Shown: one piece after another, positions 1 to 6,485 of the stretch
How positions within the stretch are numbered: position 1 is the stretch's first letter
Layout: each line of letters opens with the position of its first letter
NCBI GenBank assembly: GCA_964354485.1
Contig: CAYGZY010000061.1
Coordinates: forward strand, 1-9,413
Direction: 5' to 3'
Length of the DNA stretch: 9,413 nt
Source of the DNA: CAYGXH01 sp964354485
GTDB lineage: Bacteria > Bacteroidota > Ignavibacteria > UBA10030 > SZUA-254
Program-made: the position numbers and the translations under genes
Notes under the pieces: generated by a model
What the model saw: only the letters and a program-made list of their open reading frames with translations
The model's database searches: none
Told to the model about the DNA's origin: nothing

Positions 1-1
1 G

Positions 2-112
2 GAGAAAACCGAGGAAACAAAAATATCCGGATTGGAAGGGAGCGATGTCTCTACCCCCGAACAAACTCCTCCATCGGTCTCGGAAGAACAGCCGTCAACA
101 ACAATTACCTGA
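2..112 (+). CDS. C-terminal tail of an unidentified upstream protein (partial)
   Basis: An open frame enters from the left edge and stops at TGA 110-112, 17 bases before the xerD start. The 36 visible residues are rich in Ser/Thr (13), Glu (7) and Pro (4), with almost no hydrophobic residues. This is the composition of a disordered acidic C-terminal tail, not of a folded domain. It is preferred over the other two frames because its composition is protein-like and because it ends just before the next gene, as in the rest of this compact strand. The family cannot be told from the tail. It presumably shares a transcript with xerD. Being only a fragment, it could in principle be chance. Confidence 0.55.
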   Translation, partial: EKTEETKISGLEGSDVSTPEQTPPSVSEEQPSTTIT

Positions 113-129
113 TCCGTGGGCGACGTCCG

Positions 130-1020
130 ATGAAAGAAGAGCTCCGTTCCTACTTTCACTACCTTCAACTGGAGAAAAATATTTCACCGAACACGGTTGC
201 GGCGTACACCAGCGACCTCGAACGCTACAGGGCATACCTTCAGGATCATGGAATCAGTTCATCAGCATGTATAGAGGGGAAAGATATTTCGAAGTTCCTG
301 GCAGAACTCTACAAATACGGTTTATCGCCGCGAAGCGTTGCACGTACGCTGTCAGCTATCAGGATGTTCCACAAATTTCTCATGGGCGACGGACTGGCAC
401 AGAAGAATCCGGCTGAAAATATCGACACGCCAAAACTTCCGCGGGAATTGCCCGATGTCCTCAATCAGGATGAAGTTGAAATAATCCTGAACCAACCGAT
501 GACATCGGAGCCGCTCGGAATCCGGGATCGGGCAATCCTCGAGACGCTTTATGCTACCGGCACGAGAGTGAGTGAACTTATAACGATCAGACAGCCGGAT
601 ATCCACTGGCAGGAAGGTATTGTTAAAGTACTGGGGAAAGGGTCGAAAGAGAGATATATTCCCATCGGTAAGTCGGCTTTAAGGTGGATTGAACATTATT
701 CTAAAGACGTACGTCCATCATTAGTACGCGGCGGTTCCGGGCGGGATTTCGTTTTCCTCAACGCACGCGGAAAGCCAATGACACGAATGACGGTCTGGAA
801 TATCGTGAAGTCGTCAAAGGAGCGGGCAGGAATTACGAAAGATGTTCATCCCCATACGTTCCGTCATTCATTTGCCACGCACCTGCTGGAGGGTGGTGCG
901 GATCTGCGGTCAGTTCAGGAAATGCTGGGACATGCCGACATCACGACAACGGAACTCTATACTCACATAGACAGGGAATACCTGAAAGAAGTTCATAAAA
1001 CGTTCCACCCGAGAGGCTGA
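130..1020 (+). CDS. xerD: Site-specific tyrosine recombinase XerD/XerC type
   Basis: Tyrosine recombinase of 296 residues, the usual Xer length (E. coli XerD has 298). Xer enzymes resolve chromosome dimers at dif during division. The N-terminal SAM-like core-binding domain spans roughly residues 1-88 and the catalytic domain 107-290. The full active site is visible: R146 (TGTRVSEL), K170 (LGKGSKER), H242 and R245 (HPHTFRHSFATH), H268 (LGH) and nucleophile Y277 (ELYTH). Each lies two residues before its E. coli XerD counterpart, so the enzyme looks intact and colinear with XerD. No Shine-Dalgarno precedes ATG 130. The frame is open upstream to the window edge, but the start chosen fits the family N-terminus. 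The long intact form and housekeeping neighbours argue against a phage or integron integrase. XerD rather than XerC is the likelier name, but the sequence alone does not settle it. Confidence 0.9.
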   Translation: MKEELRSYFHYLQLEKNISPNTVAAYTSDLERYRAYLQDHGISSSACIEGKDISKFLAELYKYGLSPRSVARTLSAIRMFHKFLMGDGLAQKNPAENIDTPKLPRELPDVLNQDEVEIILNQPMTSEPLGIRDRAILETLYATGTRVSELITIRQPDIHWQEGIVKVLGKGSKERYIPIGKSALRWIEHYSKDVRPSLVRGGSGRDFVFLNARGKPMTRMTVWNIVKSSKERAGITKDVHPHTFRHSFATHLLEGGADLRSVQEMLGHADITTTELYTHIDREYLKEVHKTFHPRG

Positions 1021-1040
1021 GAGGAAAATATAGTGAGATA

Positions 1041-1709
1041 ATGCTCGATCAAATTTACATATTGCCCATATTACTTTTTTCCGTCGTGATTCATGAAGTT
1101 TCACACGGTTACATGGCTTTGCGCCTCGGAGATCCGACAGCTCGTGATATGGGGCGTTTAACACTTAATCCTATCCCGCATATCGATCCGGTCGGATCGA
1201 TACTGGTTCCCCTCTTCTCTCTCTTCGTTGCGGGTCAGGTGTTCATCGCATGGGCGAAACCGGTTCCGGTGAATCCGATGAATTTTTCGAACTACCGTCG
1301 TGACGACATACTTGTCTCTGTAGTCGGTCCGCTGTCGAATATTCTCCTCGCTCTGGTATGTACACTCTGTTTCATCGCCGTGAGTTTTCTCGGGTTGTTG
1401 TTTCACGAGCCATCGGCCATCGTCATTCAGGCATTCACCTTTTTTCTCCGCATGTTTTGGGGGGGAATTGTGCTCAATATTATACTTGCGGTTTTCAATA
1501 TGATACCGATTCCGCCGCTGGATGGTTCCCATGTGGTTGCATCATTGCTTCCGGACGAAACAGCCGAGAGATTCAGAAGCATAGGTTTCTACGGGGTATT
1601 TATAATCCTTCTTCTGATGCGATGGCCTCCATTTTATAATCTCTTCGGGGGAATCGTCGGCACGCTCATGGTCCCGTTCATTATGCTCAAACAGTTGTTC
1701 CTCGGGTAG
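1041..1709 (+). CDS. M50 site-2-protease-family zinc membrane metalloprotease
   Basis: Small polytopic membrane protein of 222 residues in the M50B group (YwhC-like site-2 proteases), which cut substrates within the membrane. The zinc motif HEVSH is at residues 18-22 inside the first hydrophobic segment, with E19 the expected catalytic base. The second metal motif, NMIPIPPLDGS at 153-163, supplies D161 as third ligand. A GPLSN motif at 96-100 matches the conserved loop of the family. Hydrophobic segments lie at about 5-26, 51-71, 93-121, 127-156, 183-194 and 201-220. There is no PDZ or CBS domain, so this is a minimal form rather than RseP or SpoIVFB. It starts 20 bases after xerD without a clear ribosome binding site and ends one base before the next gene. 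Its substrate is unknown. A run of seven Gs at 1459-1465 lies in the coding sequence, with the frame intact. Confidence 0.88.
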   Translation: MLDQIYILPILLFSVVIHEVSHGYMALRLGDPTARDMGRLTLNPIPHIDPVGSILVPLFSLFVAGQVFIAWAKPVPVNPMNFSNYRRDDILVSVVGPLSNILLALVCTLCFIAVSFLGLLFHEPSAIVIQAFTFFLRMFWGGIVLNIILAVFNMIPIPPLDGSHVVASLLPDETAERFRSIGFYGVFIILLLMRWPPFYNLFGGIVGTLMVPFIMLKQLFLG

Positions 1710-1710
1710 T

Positions 1711-2775
1711 ATGAGCACACAACGCCGCATGGTCATTCTCGCCGAGTCGAAGTTCGGTCCGCTCACCTCGAAAACTGCAAATCAGGCGATACGATACATT
1801 CCCGAACAGGTTGTCGGGATTATCGACAGCCTCCATGCCGGAAAAAAAGTTCAGGAAGTCATCGGCTTCGGGGGGGATATTCCCGTATATGCCACACTCG
1901 AAGAATCTCTGGTTAAGAGGCCGGATACTCTCCTCATCGGCATCGCGCCGACAGGCGGACGACTGCCGGAGTCGTGGCGGCCGATAGTGCACGAAGCGAT
2001 AGAAAATAATTTAAATGTGATCAGCGGACTCCACACCTATCTCTCGGATGATTCCGAATTCCGCAATCGTGCACGTTCTGCCGGAGTAGATTTGATCGAT
2101 CTTCGGAAGGTTCCCCCAAAGTATGAAGTTGTTGTGAAAGGTCTCTGGAAACACAGACGTGCAAAGACCATACTCACGGTAGGAACCGACTGTAATGTCG
2201 GCAAGATGACCGCTTCTTTCGAGCTGCATCGCGAGTTCCGGCGCCGCGGACTGAATTCAGTCTTTCTAGCGACGGGTCAGACCGGAATTCTACTTTCCGG
2301 AAACGGCGTCTGCGTCGATTCGGTGGTGGGGGATTACATCGCAGGTTCCATTGAAACTGCTATTGAAGAAACTGCGGGAGGAGGCGCGGGATATATCCAC
2401 GTCGAGGGTCAGGGTTCACTGACTCACCAGGGATATTCAAGTGTGGCTCTCGGGATGCTCCACGGTGTCATGCCTGATGCGATGATCATGGTCCATCATC
2501 CGAAACGTCTAAAGGACGATTATGGTCTGGCGCTGGACAACCTTCCATCGTTTATCCGCCTGCATGAGATGATTCTCTCCCCCTTCAGGCAGTCGAAGGT
2601 TGTCGGGATCGCGATGAATACCGTAGGGATGAACGATGCCGAGATGAATGAAGCCAAGGCAACACTGGAACATAAGACAGGTCTGCCTGTCGGAGATGTA
2701 TTCTCGCCCGATGTGCGCATACTTGCCGATGCAATCATCCGCTATTGTAACAATAATATAAAAGAGGCGCTGTGA
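1711..2775 (+). CDS. DUF1611/DgcN-family P-loop protein
   Basis: Protein of 354 residues matching the DUF1611 family. An N-terminal Rossmann-like domain (about 1-145) carries the family stretches GFGGDIPVYATLEE (52-65), IAPTGGRLP (78-86) and ISGLHTYLSDD (104-114). A C-terminal nucleotide-binding domain has a P-loop GTDCNVGKMT at 158-167, then ATGQTG (187-192) and VEGQGSLTHQGYSSV (from 231). From published work, the family includes DgcN, a D-glutamate N-acetyltransferase that works with the racemase DgcA (enolase superfamily); many homologues sit beside dipeptide epimerases. No such partner is visible here, so the substrate is inferred at best. The gene begins one base after the protease stop, and its own stop overlaps the GTG start of asd by four bases, suggesting coupled translation. 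An alternative start is ATG 1729. The family call is firm, the activity is not. Confidence 0.85.
   Translation: MSTQRRMVILAESKFGPLTSKTANQAIRYIPEQVVGIIDSLHAGKKVQEVIGFGGDIPVYATLEESLVKRPDTLLIGIAPTGGRLPESWRPIVHEAIENNLNVISGLHTYLSDDSEFRNRARSAGVDLIDLRKVPPKYEVVVKGLWKHRRAKTILTVGTDCNVGKMTASFELHREFRRRGLNSVFLATGQTGILLSGNGVCVDSVVGDYIAGSIETAIEETAGGGAGYIHVEGQGSLTHQGYSSVALGMLHGVMPDAMIMVHHPKRLKDDYGLALDNLPSFIRLHEMILSPFRQSKVVGIAMNTVGMNDAEMNEAKATLEHKTGLPVGDVFSPDVRILADAIIRYCNNNIKEAL
2761..2767 (+). promoter_or_regulatory. Ribosome binding site for asd inside the DUF1611 gene
   Basis: AAAGAGG ends four bases before the GTG start at 2772. It is the clearest Shine-Dalgarno-like sequence in the window, where most starts lack one. 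It supports the GTG start and, with the GTGA start/stop overlap, coupled translation with the preceding gene. Confidence 0.55.
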
Positions 2776-3767
2776 ACCAATATAATGTGGCAGTCGTCGG
2801 TGCGACCGGCCTTGTTGGCAGGAAAATGGTTCAAGTTCTCGAGGAACGCAAGTTCCCGATAAAGAGAATCTCACTTCTTGCATCCGCACGATCGGTGGGG
2901 AAGTTGATGGATTTCTGTGGAAAGTCGGTTGCCGTTGAAGAGCTTCAGCAAAAAAGCTTCGAGGGGATTGACATCGCTCTGTTTTCTGCCGGGGCTGGTG
3001 TCAGCAGAGAGTTTGCGCCCGTTGCCGCACGCACAGGGGCGCTGGTCATCGATAACAGCAGTGCATTCCGGATGGATCCGCACGTGCCTCTTGTGGTGCC
3101 GGAAGTGAATCCAGAGGACATCCGCAATCATAAAGGCATCATCGCCAATCCTAATTGCTCCACCATCCAGATGGTCGTCGTCCTGAAACCTCTCCATGAC
3201 CTGTGGAAAGTGAGACGGCTTATCGTTTCAACCTACCAATCGGTAACGGGTGCCGGGAAGCTCGCCGTTGACCAGCTCGAATCAGAACTCTTGAAAGTAG
3301 AACCGCCGGTCCGGAAATTTCCGCATCCTATTGCAATGAACGTCATTCCGCAGGTTGATGTTTTCGCCGAGGAGAAGTACACACGGGAAGAAATGAAAAT
3401 GGTGAATGAAACAAAGAAAATACTGGGCGATCCCTCGCTTAGGATTTCTGCAACGTGCGTTCGTGTTCCCGTCATAAGAGGACACAGCGAGTCGGTCAAT
3501 ATAGAATTTGAAAAATCGTTTACCCTCGATGAAATCCGGCATGCGCTCAATGAGGCGCCCGGAATAAAAGTACTGGATGATGATGAACATTCTCTTTATC
3601 CGATGCCGCTCTTGTCACACGAAAAGGACGATGTGTTCGTAGGCCGTATCCGGCGTGATAATACTGTGGCGAACGGCCTCAATCTGTGGATCGTGGCTGA
3701 CAACCTTCGCAAGGGAGCCGCAACGAATGCAGTACAGATTGCTGAAGAGTACATCAAATACCGCTGA
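2772..3767 (+). CDS. asd: Aspartate-semialdehyde dehydrogenase
   Basis: NADPH-dependent reductive dephosphorylation of L-aspartyl-4-phosphate to aspartate semialdehyde, the branch point to diaminopimelate/lysine, threonine and methionine. The protein is 331 residues, typical of the shorter Gram-positive/FCB-type enzyme. It shows the dinucleotide-binding loop GATGLVG (10-16), the catalytic cysteine C129 in NPNCSTIQ, Q156 in STYQSVTGAG, and R231 and H238 in RVPVIRGHSES. R231 and H238 are seven residues apart, as for R267 and H274 of the E. coli enzyme, so the active site is complete. It starts at GTG 2772, overlapping the DUF1611 stop (GTGA), with AAAGAGG just upstream. No aspartokinase or dap gene is adjacent, so the aspartate pathway is dispersed in this genome. 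A hairpin follows at 3804-3827, so this may be the end of the first transcription unit. Confidence 0.95.
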   Translation: MNQYNVAVVGATGLVGRKMVQVLEERKFPIKRISLLASARSVGKLMDFCGKSVAVEELQQKSFEGIDIALFSAGAGVSREFAPVAARTGALVIDNSSAFRMDPHVPLVVPEVNPEDIRNHKGIIANPNCSTIQMVVVLKPLHDLWKVRRLIVSTYQSVTGAGKLAVDQLESELLKVEPPVRKFPHPIAMNVIPQVDVFAEEKYTREEMKMVNETKKILGDPSLRISATCVRVPVIRGHSESVNIEFEKSFTLDEIRHALNEAPGIKVLDDDEHSLYPMPLLSHEKDDVFVGRIRRDNTVANGLNLWIVADNLRKGAATNAVQIAEEYIKYR

Positions 3768-3803
3768 TGGGTGTATACCCGTCTATCGCTCATCACATCT
3801 CAC

Positions 3804-3830
3804 CGTTGAATATTTTTGAGTTCAACGTTT
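3804..3830 (+). terminator. Hairpin after asd: weak terminator or operator
   Basis: CGTTGAA (3804-3810) and TTCAACG (3821-3827) form a perfect 7-bp stem around a 10-base loop. Only TTT and then a mixed pyrimidine stretch follow, so as a Rho-independent terminator it is weak. It separates asd from the next promoter, whose -35 box at 3829-3834 almost touches the stem, so the dyad could instead be a repressor or activator site for the methyltransferase/reductase gene. The stem is visible; the function is inferred. Confidence 0.4.
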
Positions 3831-3857
3831 GCTTCTCTATCCTCGATTTGGTATAAT
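3829..3857 (+). promoter_or_regulatory. Sigma70-like promoter for the methionine gene run
   Basis: TTGCTT at 3829-3834, a 17-base spacer, then a perfect TATAAT at 3852-3857. Transcription would begin near 3864 and leave an untranslated leader of roughly 25 bases before ATG 3890. That is too short for a SAM or cobalamin riboswitch downstream of this promoter. TTTG at 3828-3831 also fits the Bacteroidetes -33 element, but no TAnnTTTG follows at the right place. It would drive the downstream methyltransferase/reductase, aldolase and ddl genes. Confidence 0.55.
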
Positions 3858-3889
3858 CTCAATACGTATTTTGTTTAATTAATCAACCT

Positions 3890-5716
3890 ATGAAGGCGCC
3901 ATTCCGGGAAAGACTGAAGCAGGGACTCATCATCTGTGATGGTGCGATGGGGACACTGCTGGAGCTATACGGTTTTAACGAACTCCCACACGAAATATAC
4001 AACGTAATAAATCCCCAAATTGTCGAATCCATCCATCGTGAGTACATCCAGGCCGGTGCGGAGATAATCGAGACGAATACTTCCGGCGCAAATCGACTCA
4101 GGCTTACGCAATACCACGCTCAGGAAAAATTTAAAGAAATTAACAGACAGGGTGTCGTCATTGCCCGCCGTGCCGCCGGGAATGATGTCTATGTCGCAGG
4201 TGCGATCGGACCGACGGGTCAGCTTCTCGAACCGATAGGTAAAATAAAACGTCGGATGGCGAAGGAAATGTTCCGCGAGCAGGCGGAGATACTCCTTTCT
4301 GAAGGTATCGATCTCATCATACTTGAGTCGTTCGTGAGCGTTGATGAACTTGATGAAGCGCTCGCAGCGGTGAAGGAGCTAACGGATCTTCCGGTTGTTG
4401 CGCAGAAGGCATTTTCCGAAGACGCCGAAATATTAGGAGGGTCATTCCCTCGCGAGGTCGTTGACCACCTGATAGAAAAAGGGGCAGACGTCGTGGGCGC
4501 GAACTGCTCCGTAGGTCCGCAGAGGATGGTCAATCTCATTCGCAGTATATACCATCGGGGCTTAGTTGTATCTGCACAGCCGGCGGCCGGTATTCCGACG
4601 CTCTTCGAGGGTAAGGCCATGTACCACGCGACACCCGAGTACCTTGCCGTTCATGCGAAGGATCTGGTTCGGTCCGGTACGACAATTATCGGCGCATGCT
4701 GCGGCTCCACACCGCAGCATATCAAAGCAATTGCCGATGCGGTGAAGGGAATGGAAATCGGATCATCTGGAGAACGCGTCGTTCAGAGTGCCGATAAGGT
4801 TGTTGACGAGGTTGAACAGCGGTACTATGTTGCACCATCCCGCTGGTCAAAATTTTCAAAAAACGTCAATAAGAAGTTCCTCGTGGCGGTCGAGCTGGAT
4901 ATCCCGCGCGGAGTAGAGATGACAAGCGTTCTGGAAGGCGCTCAATTCTGCTATGAGCGTAAGATCGACGCAGTAAACATCACAGATGGCGCCCGTGCAC
5001 GCCTTCGTATGTCGCCGGTCGCCATATCGCTCCAGGTGCAGCAGCGGACGGGGATTGACGTTATCACGCACTGCACAACCAGGGACCGCAATCTCATCGG
5101 ATTGCAGTCTGATCTTCTCGGTGCCTACGCTCTGGGCTTACGCAATATTCTCTGCGTGACGGGTGATCCGACCGGTATCGGGGATTATCCGCAGGCATCA
5201 TCAGTTTTTGACGTTGATTCCGTCGGACTTATCCGCGCGGTGAACGCGATGAATAACGGAGTCGATCTTATGGGGAATTCCATAGGTACGCCGACATCTT
5301 TTTTCATTGCGTGTGCGGCAAATCCGTCTGCCGCGGATTTTGATAAGGAAATACAAAAATGCGAGCGGAAGGCTGAAGCCGGAGCGCAAATGTTTTTCAC
5401 TCAACCGCTGTTCGAGATGGCTACGTTGGAAAAATTTCTGAATGCCATCGATCATCTCCGTATACCTCTCATGGTCGGCGTCATTCCTCTGCGAAGTTAC
5501 CGCCATGGTGATTTTCTGCACCATGAAGTGCCCGGGATGAGGATTCCCGAAAAAATAAGAAATGAACTGCGCGCGGCAGGCGATCAGGCCGCCGCTGTCG
5601 GAATAAAACAGGCAAAGGAAATATTGCACCAGGCAAAGCAAATGGTTGCGGGCGCCTATATCATGCCTCCATTCCGAAAGTATCACGTGATCGATGAATT
5701 GTTAAGCGTCCTGTAA
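3890..5716 (+). CDS. Bifunctional homocysteine S-methyltransferase / 5,10-methylenetetrahydrofolate reductase
   Basis: Fusion of 608 residues, colinear with the B. subtilis YitJ type. Residues 1-290 form a homocysteine S-methyltransferase barrel like the N-terminal module of MetH. It opens with ICDGAMGTLL (15-24) and has the zinc cysteines C206 (GANCSVGP), C270 and C271 (GACCGSTP). After a variable linker (about 290-325), residues 328-608 form a MetF-type reductase, with E335 (VELDIP), NITDGARARLRMS (363-375), the conserved THCTTRDRN (393-401), LCVTGDPTG (421-429) and MFFTQP (501-506). The reductase makes 5-methyltetrahydrofolate and the N-terminal domain makes methionine. The folate- and cobalamin-binding modules of full MetH are absent. 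If the enzyme works by the B12 route those parts must be encoded elsewhere; otherwise another methyl donor is used. No Shine-Dalgarno precedes ATG 3890, but a sigma70-like promoter does. The fusion call is firm, the methyl donor is unresolved. Confidence 0.93.
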   Translation: MKAPFRERLKQGLIICDGAMGTLLELYGFNELPHEIYNVINPQIVESIHREYIQAGAEIIETNTSGANRLRLTQYHAQEKFKEINRQGVVIARRAAGNDVYVAGAIGPTGQLLEPIGKIKRRMAKEMFREQAEILLSEGIDLIILESFVSVDELDEALAAVKELTDLPVVAQKAFSEDAEILGGSFPREVVDHLIEKGADVVGANCSVGPQRMVNLIRSIYHRGLVVSAQPAAGIPTLFEGKAMYHATPEYLAVHAKDLVRSGTTIIGACCGSTPQHIKAIADAVKGMEIGSSGERVVQSADKVVDEVEQRYYVAPSRWSKFSKNVNKKFLVAVELDIPRGVEMTSVLEGAQFCYERKIDAVNITDGARARLRMSPVAISLQVQQRTGIDVITHCTTRDRNLIGLQSDLLGAYALGLRNILCVTGDPTGIGDYPQASSVFDVDSVGLIRAVNAMNNGVDLMGNSIGTPTSFFIACAANPSAADFDKEIQKCERKAEAGAQMFFTQPLFEMATLEKFLNAIDHLRIPLMVGVIPLRSYRHGDFLHHEVPGMRIPEKIRNELRAAGDQAAAVGIKQAKEILHQAKQMVAGAYIMPPFRKYHVIDELLSVL

Positions 5717-5720
5717 AAAA

Positions 5721-6485
5721 GTGCCTGAAGAAAAATACGACATAAGACGAGAGCTGGTTGCGGTCTGTCATCGACTCGAAGAAAAAGGATTTGTGACAGC
5801 GGCAGAGGGAAATGTCACTGCCCGCCTGGGGAACGGAAATATCCTCTGCACGCGGCGCGGAATTAATAAAGGGAGAGTAACAGAGGATGACCTGATCGAA
5901 GTTACTCCTCATGGTGAATTGCTCACAAACCGCCATCAACCCTCTACTGAATTGAAAATGCATCTTTTTATCTATGATCAGCGTCCTGATGTTAAGGCTG
6001 TCGTCCATGCTCACCCCGTGTACGCCACGGGATTTGCAACCGCACGGATTCCTCTGACAGACTGTGTCCTGCCGGAGATTGTCGTCGGTCTCGGATCCAT
6101 CCCTCTTGCCGAGTATGCGACACCCTCGACGGATGAAGTTGCCGTATCGCTTTCCCTCTATATTCGGGGGAGAGATGCGGTTCTTTTGGCGAACCATGGC
6201 GTAGTGACGATCGGCGGGGATCTCTGGGATGCATACTGGAAGATGGAGCAAGTTGAACGTGCGGCGCAGGTGACATTCATAGCACATTTGCTGGGGGGAG
6301 AGAAACCGCTCACCGGAAAACAGATAGAAAAACTCCGTGCCGCCTACACTGAAACGTATGGAAAGGACATTCCGTTTACCATACACGATCAACCGGGTGA
6401 AAGTCAAAGACCGCACATCGGTACGGGAGAAATGGACAGAAGATTTCGTGAACTCTTAAAAAATATACTGCAAGGTTCCCAATGA
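5721..6485 (+). CDS. Class II aldolase/adducin family protein, FucA-like
   Basis: Zinc-dependent class II aldolase-fold protein of 254 residues with a GTG start, four bases after the preceding stop. Visible motifs are GNVTAR (30-35), STELKMH (76-81) with the likely catalytic acid E77, HAHP with zinc ligands H96 and H98, and ANHG with H159. All four residues sit exactly four positions after E73, H92, H94 and H155 of E. coli L-fuculose-1-phosphate aldolase. The 61-residue gap between the second and third histidines differs from what I recall for AraD-type epimerases, RhaD and MtnB, where it is longer. An aldolase is therefore likelier than an epimerase or dehydratase. Residues after about 215 form a charged extension beyond FucA length. 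No sugar kinase, isomerase or transporter is adjacent, so the substrate is unknown. A role in salvaging deoxypentose or methylthio-sugar phosphates is conceivable beside a methionine gene, but this is speculation. Its stop overlaps ddl (ATGA). Confidence 0.85.
   Translation: MPEEKYDIRRELVAVCHRLEEKGFVTAAEGNVTARLGNGNILCTRRGINKGRVTEDDLIEVTPHGELLTNRHQPSTELKMHLFIYDQRPDVKAVVHAHPVYATGFATARIPLTDCVLPEIVVGLGSIPLAEYATPSTDEVAVSLSLYIRGRDAVLLANHGVVTIGGDLWDAYWKMEQVERAAQVTFIAHLLGGEKPLTGKQIEKLRAAYTETYGKDIPFTIHDQPGESQRPHIGTGEMDRRFRELLKNILQGSQ

Noticed and set aside
45..416. 123-residue open frame overlapping the start of xerD
   Set aside because: It overlaps a recombinase with all six catalytic residues, has basic low-information composition and no recognisable domain. 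It is a frame shadow.
130..1020. Integrase of a mobile element or integron
   Set aside because: Xer-typical length, catalytic residues colinear with E. coli XerD, no att-like repeats, no tRNA and only housekeeping neighbours.
3769..3780. GGGT-GTAT-ACCC hairpin just after the asd stop
   Set aside because: Only four base pairs and no U-tract. Too short to separate from chance.
3768..3889. SAM or cobalamin riboswitch before the methionine fusion gene
   Set aside because: The gap is 122 bases, and a sigma70-like promoter within it leaves only about 25 bases of leader. No riboswitch core elements are visible.
5661..6416. 251-residue minus-strand open frame opposite the aldolase
   Set aside because: It lies almost entirely antisense to a gene with an intact class II aldolase active site and shows no family motif. 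It is a shadow despite its length.
5721..6485. MtnB methylthioribulose-1-phosphate dehydratase or AraD epimerase
   Set aside because: The acid (E77) precedes the HxH motif and the third histidine is 61 residues later, as in FucA. The other families space these residues differently.
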